Shown here: piece after piece, positions 19,072 through 28,486 of the stretch
How the letters are laid out: each line of letters opens with the position of its first letter
Position numbering within the stretch: the stretch's first letter is position 1
Source: Citrobacter sp. RHB25-C09
GTDB taxonomy: Bacteria > Pseudomonadota > Gammaproteobacteria > Enterobacterales > Enterobacteriaceae
Assembly (NCBI RefSeq): GCF_013836145.1
Contig: NZ_CP057483.1
Span: 1,798,001-1,862,000, forward strand
Reading direction: 5' to 3'
Length of the DNA: 64,000 bases
Program-made: the position numbers and the translations under genes
The notes under the pieces: model-generated
Told to the model about the DNA's origin: nothing
The model's input: the letters and a program-made list of their open reading frames with translations, nothing else
Database searches by the model: none

Positions 19072-19303
19072 CATATTCAACATGTAAACAGACGTAAATG
19101 GGTTTATGAAAACCGGTTTCACATTTTTTTGCGGTGCCAGTGGGCGAAAGCGGCGATTATCGGTGGCGTGAGTGGTGTTTTTGCTTAAAAAATCGGAGGT
19201 TAAGGTTGAAAGAGCAGGTTTAAGTCGATCATACTCTATACTCGCAGTATGGCTCAGCGTAGCATGACCCAACGCATGGCAAATTTTAAAAAAGGAAAAC
19301 GTC

Positions 19304-19663
19304 GTGGCAGAAGAGACTATATTCAGCAAGATTATTCGCCGTGAAATCCCGTCGGATATCGTTTACCAGGACGAACTGGTCACTGCATTCCGGGATATTT
19401 CGCCCCAGGCACCCACCCATATCCTGATTGTCCCTAATATCCTGATCCCGACCGTCAATGACGTCACCGCCGAACATGAGCAAGCGTTGGGGCGAATGAT
19501 CACTGTGGCGGCAAAAATTGCCGAGCAAGAGGGGATTGCCCAGGACGGCTATCGCTTGATCATGAATACCAATCGTCATGGTGGACAAGAGGTCTATCAC
19601 ATTCATATGCACCTGCTGGGCGGCCGGGTTTTGGGGCCGATGCTGGCGCATAAAGGTCTGTAA
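19304..19663 (+). CDS. hinT: HIT-family purine nucleoside phosphoramidase
   Basis: HinT hydrolyses adenosine phosphoramidates and acyl- or aminoacyl-AMP. The 119-residue protein contains the histidine triad HIHMHLL (residues 99-105, catalytic His101). A GTG start at 19304 (MAEETIFSKI) follows AAAGGAAAACGTC and matches E. coli. Its last base overlaps the ycfL start region, so the downstream lipoprotein genes are probably co-expressed. Confidence 0.97.
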   Translation: MAEETIFSKIIRREIPSDIVYQDELVTAFRDISPQAPTHILIVPNILIPTVNDVTAEHEQALGRMITVAAKIAEQEGIAQDGYRLIMNTNRHGGQEVYHIHMHLLGGRVLGPMLAHKGL

Positions 19664-20040
19664 TGATGATGCGAGGATGCATTGCGCTATCACTGTGCTT
19701 GCTCGTGCTTTCCGGGTGCCGCTCGCATCCGGAAATCCCGGTGAGCGATGAACAGTCTCTGGTGATGGAATCAACGCTACTGGCAGCAGGTGTTACTGCA
19801 GCGCCGCCAACGCTGACGACATCGGATATTCAGCCCTCTGCGTCCTCAACGCTGTATAACGAAAGGCAAGCGCCCGTTACCGTTCATTATCGCTTTTACT
19901 GGTATGACGCCAGAGGGTTAGAGATGCACCCACTGGAAGCGCCGCGCAGTGTGACGATTCCGGCGCATTCGTCGGTCACGCTGTATGGCAGCGCCAATTA
20001 TCTCGGGGCGCATAAAGTCAGACTTTATCTTTATTTGTAA
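19663..20040 (+). CDS. ycfL: YcfL lipoprotein
   Basis: A 125-residue predicted lipoprotein with a short signal peptide and lipobox LSGC (Cys19 if the first ATG is used). Three ATGs in a row (19663, 19666 and close by) leave the exact start open. The C-terminal half (VTVHYRFYWYDARGLEMHP, then SANYLGAHKVRLYLYL) is strongly conserved with E. coli. Function is unknown. Its place next to lpoB suggests an envelope role, which is inference only. Confidence 0.92.
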   Translation: MMMRGCIALSLCLLVLSGCRSHPEIPVSDEQSLVMESTLLAAGVTAAPPTLTTSDIQPSASSTLYNERQAPVTVHYRFYWYDARGLEMHPLEAPRSVTIPAHSSVTLYGSANYLGAHKVRLYLYL

Positions 20041-20050
20041 GGGGTGAAAC

Positions 20051-20695
20051 TTGAAGATAAACATGAGCCGCTATGCCTTAATGGCTGCGCTGGCGTTATT
20101 CCTTTCCGGTTGTGTGGCGCAGCGTGAACCTGCGCCCGTTGATGAAGTCAAACCTACACCGGAGCAGCCTGCGCAACCGCAGGAACCGGTGCCGGTCGTA
20201 CCTTCCGTCCCGTCAATCCCTGGCCAGCCAGGCCCGATTGAACATGAAGACCAAACGGCGGCCCCGGCACCGCGCGTTCGTCACTATGACTGGAATGGTG
20301 CTATGCAGCCGATGGTCGGAAAAATGTTGCAGGCCGACGGGGTAACCTCAGGAAGCGTGCTGTTGGTAGACAGCGTTAACAACCGGACTAACGGTTCACT
20401 GAATGCGGGCGAAGCGACCGAAACGCTGCGTAGCGCTTTGGCGAATAATGGCAAATTTACCCTGGTATCTGCGCAGCAGTTATCGATGGCGAAGCAGCAG
20501 TTAGGTCTATCGCCGCAGGATAGCCTGGGGACGCGCAGTAAGGCGATAGGTATTGCCCGTAACGTTGGGGCGCACTATGTGCTTTATTCCAGCGCCTCCG
20601 GCAACGTCAATGCGCCTTCGCTGCAAATGCAATTAATGCTGGTCCAGACTGGCGAGATAATCTGGTCAGGTAAAGGTGCCGTTCAGCAGCAATAA
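20051..20695 (+). CDS. lpoB: Outer membrane lipoprotein activator of PBP1b
   Basis: LpoB reaches from the outer membrane through the peptidoglycan to stimulate the synthase PBP1b. The 214-residue precursor has a lipobox (LFLSGC, Cys21), a Pro-rich flexible linker (about 28-75) and the folded C-terminal domain. I chose the TTG start at 20051 because AAGGGGTGAAAC lies at good spacing and the length matches E. coli (213). The alternative ATG at 20063 would remove four residues. The gene overlaps thiK by 20 bp. Confidence 0.94.
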   Translation: MKINMSRYALMAALALFLSGCVAQREPAPVDEVKPTPEQPAQPQEPVPVVPSVPSIPGQPGPIEHEDQTAAPAPRVRHYDWNGAMQPMVGKMLQADGVTSGSVLLVDSVNNRTNGSLNAGEATETLRSALANNGKFTLVSAQQLSMAKQQLGLSPQDSLGTRSKAIGIARNVGAHYVLYSSASGNVNAPSLQMQLMLVQTGEIIWSGKGAVQQQ

Positions 20696-21500
20696 CATCC
20701 CAACGCGCGACGCGGTGATGTCGCGCTACTTTCCGCAGTTTCATCCCGCCGCCAATGGCCAGCCAGGCCTGAGCGGCGGGAGTACGATCATCGCAAGTCC
20801 AACCCAGAGTTTGGTTCTTCGTCGTCATCACGACCCTGATGCGCCCGAATTCCATTTTTTACGGCAGTATCATGCCTTATCGCGATTACCTGACTCTCTG
20901 GCGCCGAAGCCGCGTTTTTATATTCCGGGCTGGATGGCGGTGGACTATCTGTCGGGAGAGGTAAAATCCAGCTTGCCGGATACCGACGAACTGGCGGGCT
21001 TACTGTATCATCTTCATCAGCAACCGCAGTATGGCTGGCGGGTAGTGCTACTGCCATTGCTTGAGCAATACTGGCAGAAGTGCGATCCGGCGCGGAGAAC
21101 GCCGGGCTGGTTGAGGCTTTTAAAACGGCTGCGCAAGGCGCGCGAGCCGCAACCGTTACGGCTTGCGCCACTGCATATGGACGTACATGCCGCTAATGTG
21201 GTTCATACGCGAGCAGGATTGCGGTTGATCGACTGGGAATACGCCGGAGATGGCGATATAGCGCTTGAGCTGGCGGCGGTGTGGGTGGACGATATCGCAC
21301 AGCACCGACGACTGGTGACGGCGTATGCGACGCGTGCACGTATAGCACCCGAAATTTTATGGCAACAGGTCCGACGCTGGTATCCATGGGTACAGATGCT
21401 GAAGGCCGGTTGGTTTGAATACCGCTGGCAACAGACCGGCGAACTACAATTTATCCAGTTGGCCGACACAACCTGGCGGCAACTGTTAGCAAAGGATTAA
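20676..21500 (+). CDS. thiK: Thiamine kinase
   Basis: ThiK phosphorylates thiamine to thiamine monophosphate for salvage. The 274-residue protein has a choline/aminoglycoside kinase-like fold with LHMDVHAANVVH (catalytic loop) and LIDWEYAGDGDIALELA (metal-binding DWE). It begins inside the 3' end of lpoB (20-bp overlap). Identity to E. coli is clearly lower than for its neighbours, mainly in the first 60 residues, which is normal for this gene. Confidence 0.92.
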   Translation: MPFSSNNIPTRDAVMSRYFPQFHPAANGQPGLSGGSTIIASPTQSLVLRRHHDPDAPEFHFLRQYHALSRLPDSLAPKPRFYIPGWMAVDYLSGEVKSSLPDTDELAGLLYHLHQQPQYGWRVVLLPLLEQYWQKCDPARRTPGWLRLLKRLRKAREPQPLRLAPLHMDVHAANVVHTRAGLRLIDWEYAGDGDIALELAAVWVDDIAQHRRLVTAYATRARIAPEILWQQVRRWYPWVQMLKAGWFEYRWQQTGELQFIQLADTTWRQLLAKD

Positions 21501-21510
21501 GGAGAGCAGT

Positions 21511-22536
21511 GTGGGTCCAGTAATGTTGGATGTCGAAGGGTTTGAGCTGGATGCGGAAGAACGTGAGATCCTGGCCCATCCGCTGGTGGGGGGGTTGATC
21601 CTGTTTACCCGTAATTATCACGACCCTGAGCAGTTGCGCGAACTGGTGCGCCAGATCCGCGCGGCATCGCGTAATCATCTGGTCGTCGCAGTAGATCAGG
21701 AAGGGGGGCGTGTACAACGTTTCCGCGATGGGTTTACTCGCCTACCTGCCGCCCAGTCTTTCGCCGCGCTGTATGGTCTGGAAGAAGGCGGCAAACTGGC
21801 AGAGGAAGCCGGATGGCTAATGGCCAGCGAAATGATCGCGATGGATATCGATATCAGTTTTGCTCCGGTACTGGATGTTGGCCATATTTGCACCGCGATT
21901 GGCGAACGCTCGTATCATGCTGATCCCACCAAAGCGCTGGCAATGGCGACCCGCTTCATTGACGGTATGCATGCCGCAGGCATGAAAACGACGGGTAAAC
22001 ATTTTCCGGGACATGGTGCGGTAACCGCCGATTCACATAAAGAGACGCCGACCGATCCGCGCCCTGAAGCAGAAATTCGGGCGAAAGACATGGCGGTGTT
22101 CCGTTCGCTGATTACCGACAACAAACTTGATGCCATCATGCCTGCGCATGTGATTTACAGCGATGTGGATCCGCGCCCGGCCAGCGGTTCGGCTCACTGG
22201 CTGAAAACCGTGCTGCGTAACGAGCTGGGATTTGAAGGGGTCATTTTCTCTGACGACCTGTCGATGGAAGGCGCGGCTATTATGGGCAGTTATGCCGAGC
22301 GTGGACAAGCCTCGCTGGATGCAGGTTGCGATATGATCCTGGTCTGCAATAATCGTAAAGGGGCGGTCAGTGTGTTAGATAATCTGTCGCCGATCAATGC
22401 AGAGCGTGTTACACGTTTGTATCATAAAGGTTCATTTTCGCGTCAGGAACTGATGGATTCGGCTCGCTGGAAAACGGTCAGCGCGCAACTCAACCAGTTA
22501 CATGAACGCTGGCAGGAAGAGAAAGCAGGTCATTAA
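21511..22536 (+). CDS. nagZ: Beta-N-acetylhexosaminidase
   Basis: NagZ removes GlcNAc from anhydro-muropeptides in the cytoplasm during cell wall recycling; its product can induce AmpC beta-lactamase in species with AmpR. The 341-residue glycoside hydrolase family 3 protein has KHFPGHGAVTADSH (the His/Asp acid-base loop) and the nucleophile Asp in SDDLSMEGAA. GTG start at 21511 follows TTAAGGAGAGCA. It lies 10 bp after thiK. Confidence 0.97.
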   Translation: MGPVMLDVEGFELDAEEREILAHPLVGGLILFTRNYHDPEQLRELVRQIRAASRNHLVVAVDQEGGRVQRFRDGFTRLPAAQSFAALYGLEEGGKLAEEAGWLMASEMIAMDIDISFAPVLDVGHICTAIGERSYHADPTKALAMATRFIDGMHAAGMKTTGKHFPGHGAVTADSHKETPTDPRPEAEIRAKDMAVFRSLITDNKLDAIMPAHVIYSDVDPRPASGSAHWLKTVLRNELGFEGVIFSDDLSMEGAAIMGSYAERGQASLDAGCDMILVCNNRKGAVSVLDNLSPINAERVTRLYHKGSFSRQELMDSARWKTVSAQLNQLHERWQEEKAGH

Positions 22537-22557
22537 CACACGTTTGGTGGGGATGCG

Positions 22558-23100
22558 ATGATTATCTATCTACACGGTTTTGACTCAAACAGTCCGGGAA
22601 ACCACGAGAAAGTTTTGCAGCTACAGTTTATTGACCCGGACGTCAGGCTGGTCAGCTACAGCACGCGCCATCCGAAGCATGACATGCAGCATCTGCTGAA
22701 GGAAGTGGATAAAATGTTGCAGCTCAACGTGGACGAGCGTCCGCTGATCTGTGGCGTTGGTCTGGGGGGATACTGGGCAGAGCGGATTGGTTTTTTATGT
22801 GATATCCGCCAGGTGGTATTTAACCCGAATTTGTTCCCGTACGAGAACATGGAGGGCAAAATTGACCGTCCTGAAGAGTATGCGGATATTGCCACCAAAT
22901 GCGTAACTAACTTTCGCGAGAAAAACCGCGACCGCTGCCTGGTGATCCTCTCGCGGCATGATGAAGCGCTAAACAGCCAGCGTTCGGCTGAAGAGTTACA
23001 TCATTTTTATGAGATCGTCTGGGATGAAGATCAGACGCATAAGTTTAAAAATATCTCACCGCACCTGCAGCGCATCAAGGCCTTCAAAACGATGGGCTAA
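22558..23100 (+). CDS. ycfP: UPF0227 esterase-like protein YcfP
   Basis: A 180-residue protein of the UPF0227 family with an alpha/beta-hydrolase look (IYLHGFDSNSPGNHEK at the start, GVGLGGYWAER as the nucleophile-elbow-like turn, where the expected Ser is replaced by Leu/Gly). No substrate is known to me. It follows nagZ by 21 bp and ends the hinT-to-ycfP run before a terminator. Confidence 0.93.
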   Translation: MIIYLHGFDSNSPGNHEKVLQLQFIDPDVRLVSYSTRHPKHDMQHLLKEVDKMLQLNVDERPLICGVGLGGYWAERIGFLCDIRQVVFNPNLFPYENMEGKIDRPEEYADIATKCVTNFREKNRDRCLVILSRHDEALNSQRSAEELHHFYEIVWDEDQTHKFKNISPHLQRIKAFKTMG

Positions 23101-23127
23101 TATTTTCGGCAATTATATGCACGACAG

Positions 23128-23152
23128 AACCAGCCTTAGGGCTGGTTTTTTT
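23128..23152 (+). terminator. Terminator after ycfP
   Basis: AACCAGCC, loop ttag, GGCTGGTTTTTTT: strong hairpin and T run 27 bp after the ycfP stop. Confidence 0.9.
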
Positions 23153-23193
23153 GTACTTCACTCCAGAGTTGTCTATCTTTTCAGCAGCAAAAC

Positions 23194-23207
23194 TTGATGC
23201 ATATCAA
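23194..23207 (+). promoter_or_regulatory. FNR site of the ndh promoter
   Basis: TTGATGCATATCAA is a perfect match to the FNR consensus TTGAT-N4-ATCAA. It lies 137 bp before the ndh TTG start. In E. coli FNR represses ndh in anaerobic growth, so the same control is expected here. Confidence 0.85.
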
Positions 23208-23343
23208 TTTTGGTATGACCAATGCACCGCATGTGTTATTCTCAATCTCGAAGAACATTTTCATTGTCGTAACTTGTTGTTAAATAAAGGCTATGTCAAT
23301 AACTTTTAATTAACAATTGGTTAATATTTTTAAGGGGGTCACG

Positions 23344-24648
23344 TTGACTACACCATTGAAAAAGATCGTGATTGTCGGCGGTGGTGCTGGCGGGCTGGAA
23401 ATGGCGACGCAATTAGGCCACAAACTGGGGCGCAAGAAGAAAGCGAAAATCACGCTGGTGGACAGAAATCACAGCCACTTGTGGAAACCCTTGCTGCACG
23501 AAGTGGCAACCGGTTCACTGGACGAAGGCGTTGATGCGCTGAGCTATCTTGCGCATGCCCGTAATCACGGTTTCCAGTTCCAGTTGGGATCGGTGATGGA
23601 TATCGACCGTGAAGCCAAAACGATCACCATTGCGGAACTGCGCGATGAGAAAGGTGAACTGCTGGTCCCGGAGCGTAAAATCGCTTACGACACGCTGGTG
23701 ATGGCGTTGGGCAGTACATCCAATGATTTCAACACCCCAGGCGTGAAAGAGCATTGCATCTTCCTTGATAACCCCCATCAGGCACGCCGTTTCCACCAGG
23801 AAATGTTAAATCTGTTCCTGAAGTATTCCGCTAACCTTGGCGCGGAAGGCAAGGTGAATATCGCGATTGTCGGCGGTGGTGCGACGGGCGTTGAGCTTTC
23901 TGCGGAACTGCATAACGCGGTGAAGCAACTGCACAGCTACGGCTACAAAGGGCTGACTAACGAAGCGCTGAACGTGACGCTGGTGGAAGCGGGCGAGCGC
24001 ATTTTGCCTGCGCTACCACCCCGTATTTCAGGGGCGGCGCATAATGAGTTGACCAAGCTTGGTGTGCGCGTTCTGACCCAGACAATGGTGACCAGTGCAG
24101 ATGCGGGCGGTCTCCACACGAAAGATGGCGAGTATATTGAGGCTGATCTGATGGTCTGGGCCGCCGGGATTAAAGCGCCGGACTTTATGAAAGACATTGG
24201 TGGTCTGGAAACAAACCGCATTAATCAACTTGTAGTGGAACCGACGCTGCAAACGACGCGCGATCCTGACGTTTACGCTATCGGCGACTGCGCTTCCTGC
24301 GCGCGTCCGGAAGGGGGCTTCGTTCCACCGCGGGCCCAGGCGGCCCATCAGATGGCAACCTGTGCGATGAACAATATTCTGGCGCAAATGAACGGCAAGC
24401 CGCTGAAGGCGTATCAGTACAAAGATCACGGCTCGTTGGTTTCGCTCTCCAATTTCTCGACCGTCGGCAGTCTGATGGGGAATCTGACGAAGGGATCGAT
24501 GATGATTGAAGGGCGCATAGCCCGCTTTGTCTATATTTCTCTCTATCGTATGCACCAAATCGCGCTGCACGGCTATTTTAAAACCGGGCTGATGATGCTG
24601 GTCGGCAGCATTAACCGCGTTATACGTCCGCGTCTGAAGCTGCACTAA
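23344..24648 (+). CDS. ndh: NADH:quinone oxidoreductase type II
   Basis: Ndh is the non-proton-pumping NADH dehydrogenase of the respiratory chain, a peripheral inner membrane flavoprotein. The 434-residue protein has two Rossmann motifs, VIVGGGAGGLE (FAD) and AIVGGGATGVELS (NADH), plus the AIGDCASC motif and a C-terminal amphipathic region for membrane binding. I chose TTG 23344 (MTTPLKKIVIVGG), as in E. coli; it follows TAAGGGGGTCACG. FNR control is predicted from the upstream site. Confidence 0.97.
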   Translation: MTTPLKKIVIVGGGAGGLEMATQLGHKLGRKKKAKITLVDRNHSHLWKPLLHEVATGSLDEGVDALSYLAHARNHGFQFQLGSVMDIDREAKTITIAELRDEKGELLVPERKIAYDTLVMALGSTSNDFNTPGVKEHCIFLDNPHQARRFHQEMLNLFLKYSANLGAEGKVNIAIVGGGATGVELSAELHNAVKQLHSYGYKGLTNEALNVTLVEAGERILPALPPRISGAAHNELTKLGVRVLTQTMVTSADAGGLHTKDGEYIEADLMVWAAGIKAPDFMKDIGGLETNRINQLVVEPTLQTTRDPDVYAIGDCASCARPEGGFVPPRAQAAHQMATCAMNNILAQMNGKPLKAYQYKDHGSLVSLSNFSTVGSLMGNLTKGSMMIEGRIARFVYISLYRMHQIALHGYFKTGLMMLVGSINRVIRPRLKLH

Positions 24649-24654
24649 TCTCGC

Positions 24655-24735
24655 TTCGCATTGCCGGATGGCATTTTGCTTATCCGGCCTACGGCATTGT
24701 GTTTGTAGGCCGGATTAAATCTTGCTCGTCAGAGT
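24655..24735. repeat. REP pair (BIME) between ndh and ycfJ
   Basis: Two inverted REP units: 'gccggatggcattttgcttatccggcctac' and 'gtaggccggat', separated by about 15 bp. This arrangement is the BIME type common in enteric intergenic gaps. Confidence 0.8.
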
Positions 24736-24850
24736 TCTCTGAATCATCCGGTTTCAACGTTGTTCTACGATATTTTCATCCGCTTTCTGATGGGCTTCAT
24801 CTTGCTTTAGTTGCAATATTGTTACTAATAGCAAAGAAGGAGGATCTCCC

Positions 24851-25390
24851 GTGAATAAATCAATGTTGGCGGGTATGGGCATTGGCGTAGCGGCTGCGCT
24901 GGGCGTGGCAGCAGTAGCCAGTCTGAATGTTTTCGAACGTGGCCCGCAGTATGCGCAAGTCGTTTCCGCAACTCCGATCAAAGAGACGGTAAAAACGCCG
25001 CGTCAGGAGTGCCGCAATGTGACGGTAACCCATCGTAAACCCGTACAGGATGAAAACCGTATTGCCGGGTCAGTACTCGGTGCGGTGGCGGGGGGCGTGA
25101 TTGGTCATCAGTTTGGCGGTGGACGTGGTAAAGATGTCGCCACTGTCGTCGGGGCGTTGGGGGGCGGATATGCAGGTAATCAGATCCAGGGCTCCATGCA
25201 GGAAAGCGATACCTACACCTCTACGCAGCAGCGCTGTAAAACCGTCTATGACAAGTCGGAAAAAATGCTCGGTTATGACGTCACTTACAAAATAGGTGAC
25301 CAGCAGGGCAAAATCCGCATGGATAAAGATCCTGGCACACAAATTCCGTTGGATAATAACGGCCAGTTAATCCTGAATAACAAAGTATAA
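24851..25390 (+). CDS. ycfJ: Glycine-zipper protein YcfJ
   Basis: A 179-residue envelope protein with an N-terminal hydrophobic segment (about residues 5-25) and a glycine-zipper 2TM domain (GAVAGGVIGHQFGGGRG to GGGYAGNQIQG, about 77-115). GTG start at 24851 follows GAAGGAGGATCTCC and matches E. coli. The protein family is linked to biofilm and surface traits, but the molecular role is unclear. It converges on the IutA-like gene with a shared terminator. Confidence 0.93.
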   Translation: MNKSMLAGMGIGVAAALGVAAVASLNVFERGPQYAQVVSATPIKETVKTPRQECRNVTVTHRKPVQDENRIAGSVLGAVAGGVIGHQFGGGRGKDVATVVGALGGGYAGNQIQGSMQESDTYTSTQQRCKTVYDKSEKMLGYDVTYKIGDQQGKIRMDKDPGTQIPLDNNGQLILNNKV

Positions 25391-25410
25391 AAAGCTGTAC
25401 TCTGCACGTT

Positions 25411-25445
25411 AGCCCCTCAATCGCTCAGGCTGAGGGGCTTTTTTT
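25411..25445. terminator. Bidirectional terminator between ycfJ and the IutA-like gene
   Basis: AGCCCCTCA and TGAGGGGCT arms with an 11-base loop, then seven T residues on the plus strand. It sits in the 56-bp gap of two convergent genes. Confidence 0.85.
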
Positions 25446-25446
25446 A

Positions 25447-27639
25447 TCAGAAGGTTAAGGCGTAGTTTAATCCGAAGGTACGCCCGCGGCCTTTGTACTC
25501 ATATTGCGACGGGCTGCCATAGGTTGGGCTGTAAAGCAGCGGAGCGCGCTGTCCCCACAGCGTGGTGTAATCTTCATCCAGCAGGTTCTCAACACTGAAC
25601 GTCAGCTTGCCCAAGGGAAGCTGGTAGCTGCCGATAAAGTCGACAGTATTGTAACCGTCCAACTCATTGCCGCTGGCATCACTAAGATCAAAAGATTGCT
25701 GTGTCTGCACGCGTAAGGACCACGGCTCTGGAGCCCAACCCACCCAGGCGGTGGCTTTCGATGGCGAGGCTAACGTCACATCCCATTTTTCCCATTTCCC
25801 GTTCTGCTTCACTTCCGACTTCAGCACGTTAAAGTTCGCGCCAAGACTCCAGTCGCTGTCAGGAATGAAATAGTCCGCCGCGCCTTCAATGCCATAAATC
25901 CGGCGATCGTCAGGCTCTACGCGAATTGTCATGTCGCTGCGGTTAATGACAATGGATTTATCAGACGTTGAATAGTATGCCGCCAGCTGTGTGCGCAGAT
26001 TATCGCCGGTATAGCGCCAGCCCAGTTCATAAGAGTTGACCTTAATGCCTTCCAGACGCGAGTCGGCGACGTTAACGCTACGCTGAAGCTGATAATGATC
26101 GCCTACAAGTTCATAGGTGCCATTACCGTAATATTTCCCCGGGTCTGGCAGTTCGACGCCCTGAGAGAAGTTAAACCATGCCTGCTGGCGATCGGTCAGA
26201 TGCGCAAGAAGGCCGGCATTGAACAGGAAGTTGTCGTAATCCGCTTTCCCGCCGGGAATTTCATCGGCAGAGCGGGCCAGACCATTGGCGATCCCCTGTT
26301 GCTGCGTGTAGCCGACGAAATCATCAACCCGGTTTTCGGTCCACTGATAGCGCACACCGCCGCTCAGGGTGAAGATATCATTAATGTCGTAACTGCTTTG
26401 CAGGAATGGCGCAAAGTTAGTGATGCTGTAGCCGGGATATCGTCCGGTGGTATAAGCGGTACGGTTGTCCATGCCGCCGGAAGGGATTGACCACGCCAGA
26501 TCAAAGAACTCCTGGTTGGAATCGAAGGTTTCGTGGTCCGCATCAATGCCCCACGTCAGCTCCCAGTTTTCCATCAGTTGGCTGTTGAGGGTGATTTTGG
26601 CGCCGTACTGATCGGTATCCTGCTGCGAAGCGGAGAAGCTGGTTACCTTACCTTTGCTCAGGGCGGGGAAGGGGTAAAATTTCAGAGACTCATCGCGGTA
26701 GTAAATCTGACTTACCAGGTTCTGACCAAAAAAGTCGGCGTCGGAATATTGCAGGCTAATCAGATGACGCTCCGTACCCGGAATGCGGTCAGAACTCAGC
26801 CCGCTGCGGGTAATGGCAGTGCCATTACCGGTGACAGCTGACATATTTTCGCCCAGGTATAGGCCGTAATCTTCATCGCCCTGGCTTTTATAATATTGGC
26901 TGACCAGTTGTAGCTGGCGATTTTCATCAATGTCGATGGTGCCCGTGCCCATCACGTCCAGACGATCGGAGTGCTGTAGCCCGGTTTGCGTGTTGTCGAG
27001 CATCAGTGCGTCGCCATTTCCATCGTACCAGCCGCCAAAGCGCTGATACGCCACCGACATTCGACCGGATGCACGATCCGTTCCGCCGCTCACCGCTGCC
27101 GCCACACGCTCATCGCGATCGTTGCTGTTGTTAAAGCCAGATTTCCCTCCAAGCTCAAGCTCCACCTGGCGGTCTGGCTGACCTTTTTTGGTGACAATGT
27201 TGATTAAGCCGCCGGTACTACCGCCGCCATAGAGCGCTGTTGCCCCAGAAATGACTTCAATATGGGCAATATTAAAAGGATCAATGGAATCAAGCTGGCG
27301 ACTGTCGGTACGAGATGAGTTGAGGCGGACACCGTCAATGAGCACCACTATTGCCCGGCCGCGCATATTCATCCCGTAGTTTGTACGCCCCTGACTGCTG
27401 ACGTCAATGCCTGGGATGAGTTGTGCCAGCACGTCTTTAAATTCTTTACCGCCCTGAACCTGTTGCTCAATTTCCTGGCCTTCAATAACCCAGGTGGTTT
27501 GCGCCATGTCCGCTACCGTTTTCTGGCTGCGGTTGGCGCTAACGACGATGTTTTCTTCTTCTGTCTCTGCCGCCGCGACGGGCAGGGCGAGGGCTAACAG
27601 AATTGGGTTGAGCACCCAAAGACGCTTGTTCATTCGCAT
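25447..27639 (-). CDS. iutA: TonB-dependent siderophore receptor, IutA-like
   Basis: This 730-residue outer membrane receptor is very close in sequence to IutA, the ferric aerobactin receptor. It has a signal peptide ending near residue 24, a TonB-box-like ENIVVSA, and a plug with TTWVIEGQEIEQQVQGGKEF and LYGGGSTGGLINIVTKKGQP. The C-terminal barrel ends GLNYALTF with the sorting Phe. E. coli K-12 has no gene here. No aerobactin synthesis genes (iucABCD) flank it, so it should serve uptake of siderophores made by others. A Fur box lies 85 bp upstream. Similar chromosomal IutA relatives exist in other enterics; exact ligand is inferred. Confidence 0.9.
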   Translation of the reverse strand: MRMNKRLWVLNPILLALALPVAAAETEEENIVVSANRSQKTVADMAQTTWVIEGQEIEQQVQGGKEFKDVLAQLIPGIDVSSQGRTNYGMNMRGRAIVVLIDGVRLNSSRTDSRQLDSIDPFNIAHIEVISGATALYGGGSTGGLINIVTKKGQPDRQVELELGGKSGFNNSNDRDERVAAAVSGGTDRASGRMSVAYQRFGGWYDGNGDALMLDNTQTGLQHSDRLDVMGTGTIDIDENRQLQLVSQYYKSQGDEDYGLYLGENMSAVTGNGTAITRSGLSSDRIPGTERHLISLQYSDADFFGQNLVSQIYYRDESLKFYPFPALSKGKVTSFSASQQDTDQYGAKITLNSQLMENWELTWGIDADHETFDSNQEFFDLAWSIPSGGMDNRTAYTTGRYPGYSITNFAPFLQSSYDINDIFTLSGGVRYQWTENRVDDFVGYTQQQGIANGLARSADEIPGGKADYDNFLFNAGLLAHLTDRQQAWFNFSQGVELPDPGKYYGNGTYELVGDHYQLQRSVNVADSRLEGIKVNSYELGWRYTGDNLRTQLAAYYSTSDKSIVINRSDMTIRVEPDDRRIYGIEGAADYFIPDSDWSLGANFNVLKSEVKQNGKWEKWDVTLASPSKATAWVGWAPEPWSLRVQTQQSFDLSDASGNELDGYNTVDFIGSYQLPLGKLTFSVENLLDEDYTTLWGQRAPLLYSPTYGSPSQYEYKGRGRTFGLNYALTF

Positions 27640-27723
27640 TCCCTTTTAAAACGTGATGAATACCGGGCAGGTTCCGGCTGTTACATTGTGAAACAGATGT
27701 AAAAATCAAATGCGAATATTGCT

Positions 27724-27742
27724 GATAATAATTGCTATTATC
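27724..27742 (-). promoter_or_regulatory. Fur box upstream of the IutA-like gene
   Basis: GATAATAATTGCTATTATC matches the 19-bp Fur consensus at 14 of 19 positions by my count and is an almost perfect palindrome. It lies 85 bp before the receptor start, so iron repression by Fur is likely. Confidence 0.75.
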
Positions 27743-27850
27743 AATATATTTTTAGGATAAATTAGATCTAAGCGGGTGATAACACTAAAAATTATAAGGA
27801 AATAGACAGGAGAAAAACCCGGAGACAGGGCCTCCGGGTGGGTTAGGCGA

Positions 27851-28486
27851 TCAGGCTTTGAGGAGTTCCGGCCACAGGCGCAGGGTGGTGCGGATAATCT
27901 GCATCAGTGTTTCACACGTCGCCCCTTCACGGGCGCTGATAGACATACCCTGCAAAATGCAGTTCAGATACTGCGCCAGGCTTTGCACATTGCAGTGTGC
28001 CGGGATCTCGCCTCGCTCTTGTCGCTTACGCAAAAACTGAATCAAGGTCTGTTCTTGCAGAGCGTGACGTGACTTCAGCGCATTGGCGATATCATTTGAC
28101 GCGGCGCCAAGAGTCGCAGAGGTGTTGATCATAAAACAGCCCGCTGGCGTATCCTTGCTGGTAAAACAGGTGGCTACCGCAGTGAAATAATCCTCCAGTG
28201 CAGACTCAACGCTTTTTTCCTCACACAAAAGCTGAGCTTCGTGGCGGGCGGCAAAGCGCGAGACATAGCGATCCAGCACCGCACGGAATAGCCCCTCTTT
28301 ATTGGTGAATTCTGCATACAGCGTCGGTGCCTTAGCGCCCGTCGCCTCAACAAGATCAGAAAGCGATGTCGCTTCATAACCATGCTGCCAGAAGAGTTTC
28401 ATGGCCTTATCAAGCGCGGCTTCCCTGTCGAACACTTTTGGTCGGCCACGGCTTTTTTTGACGCAAGCTGTCGATTCCGTTGTCAT
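27851..28486 (-). CDS. comR: TetR-family copper-responsive repressor ComR
   Basis: ComR (YcfQ) represses the outer membrane protein gene bhsA/comC and is released by copper. The 211-residue protein has the N-terminal TetR DNA-binding domain (about residues 15-75, ATSLSDLVEATGAKAPTLY) and a variable C-terminal ligand domain. Cys at 'TPAGCFMIN' is kept. It is divergent from bhsA, with operator-like palindromes in the gap. The C-terminal third differs noticeably from E. coli. Confidence 0.93.
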   Translation of the reverse strand: MTTESTACVKKSRGRPKVFDREAALDKAMKLFWQHGYEATSLSDLVEATGAKAPTLYAEFTNKEGLFRAVLDRYVSRFAARHEAQLLCEEKSVESALEDYFTAVATCFTSKDTPAGCFMINTSATLGAASNDIANALKSRHALQEQTLIQFLRKRQERGEIPAHCNVQSLAQYLNCILQGMSISAREGATCETLMQIIRTTLRLWPELLKA

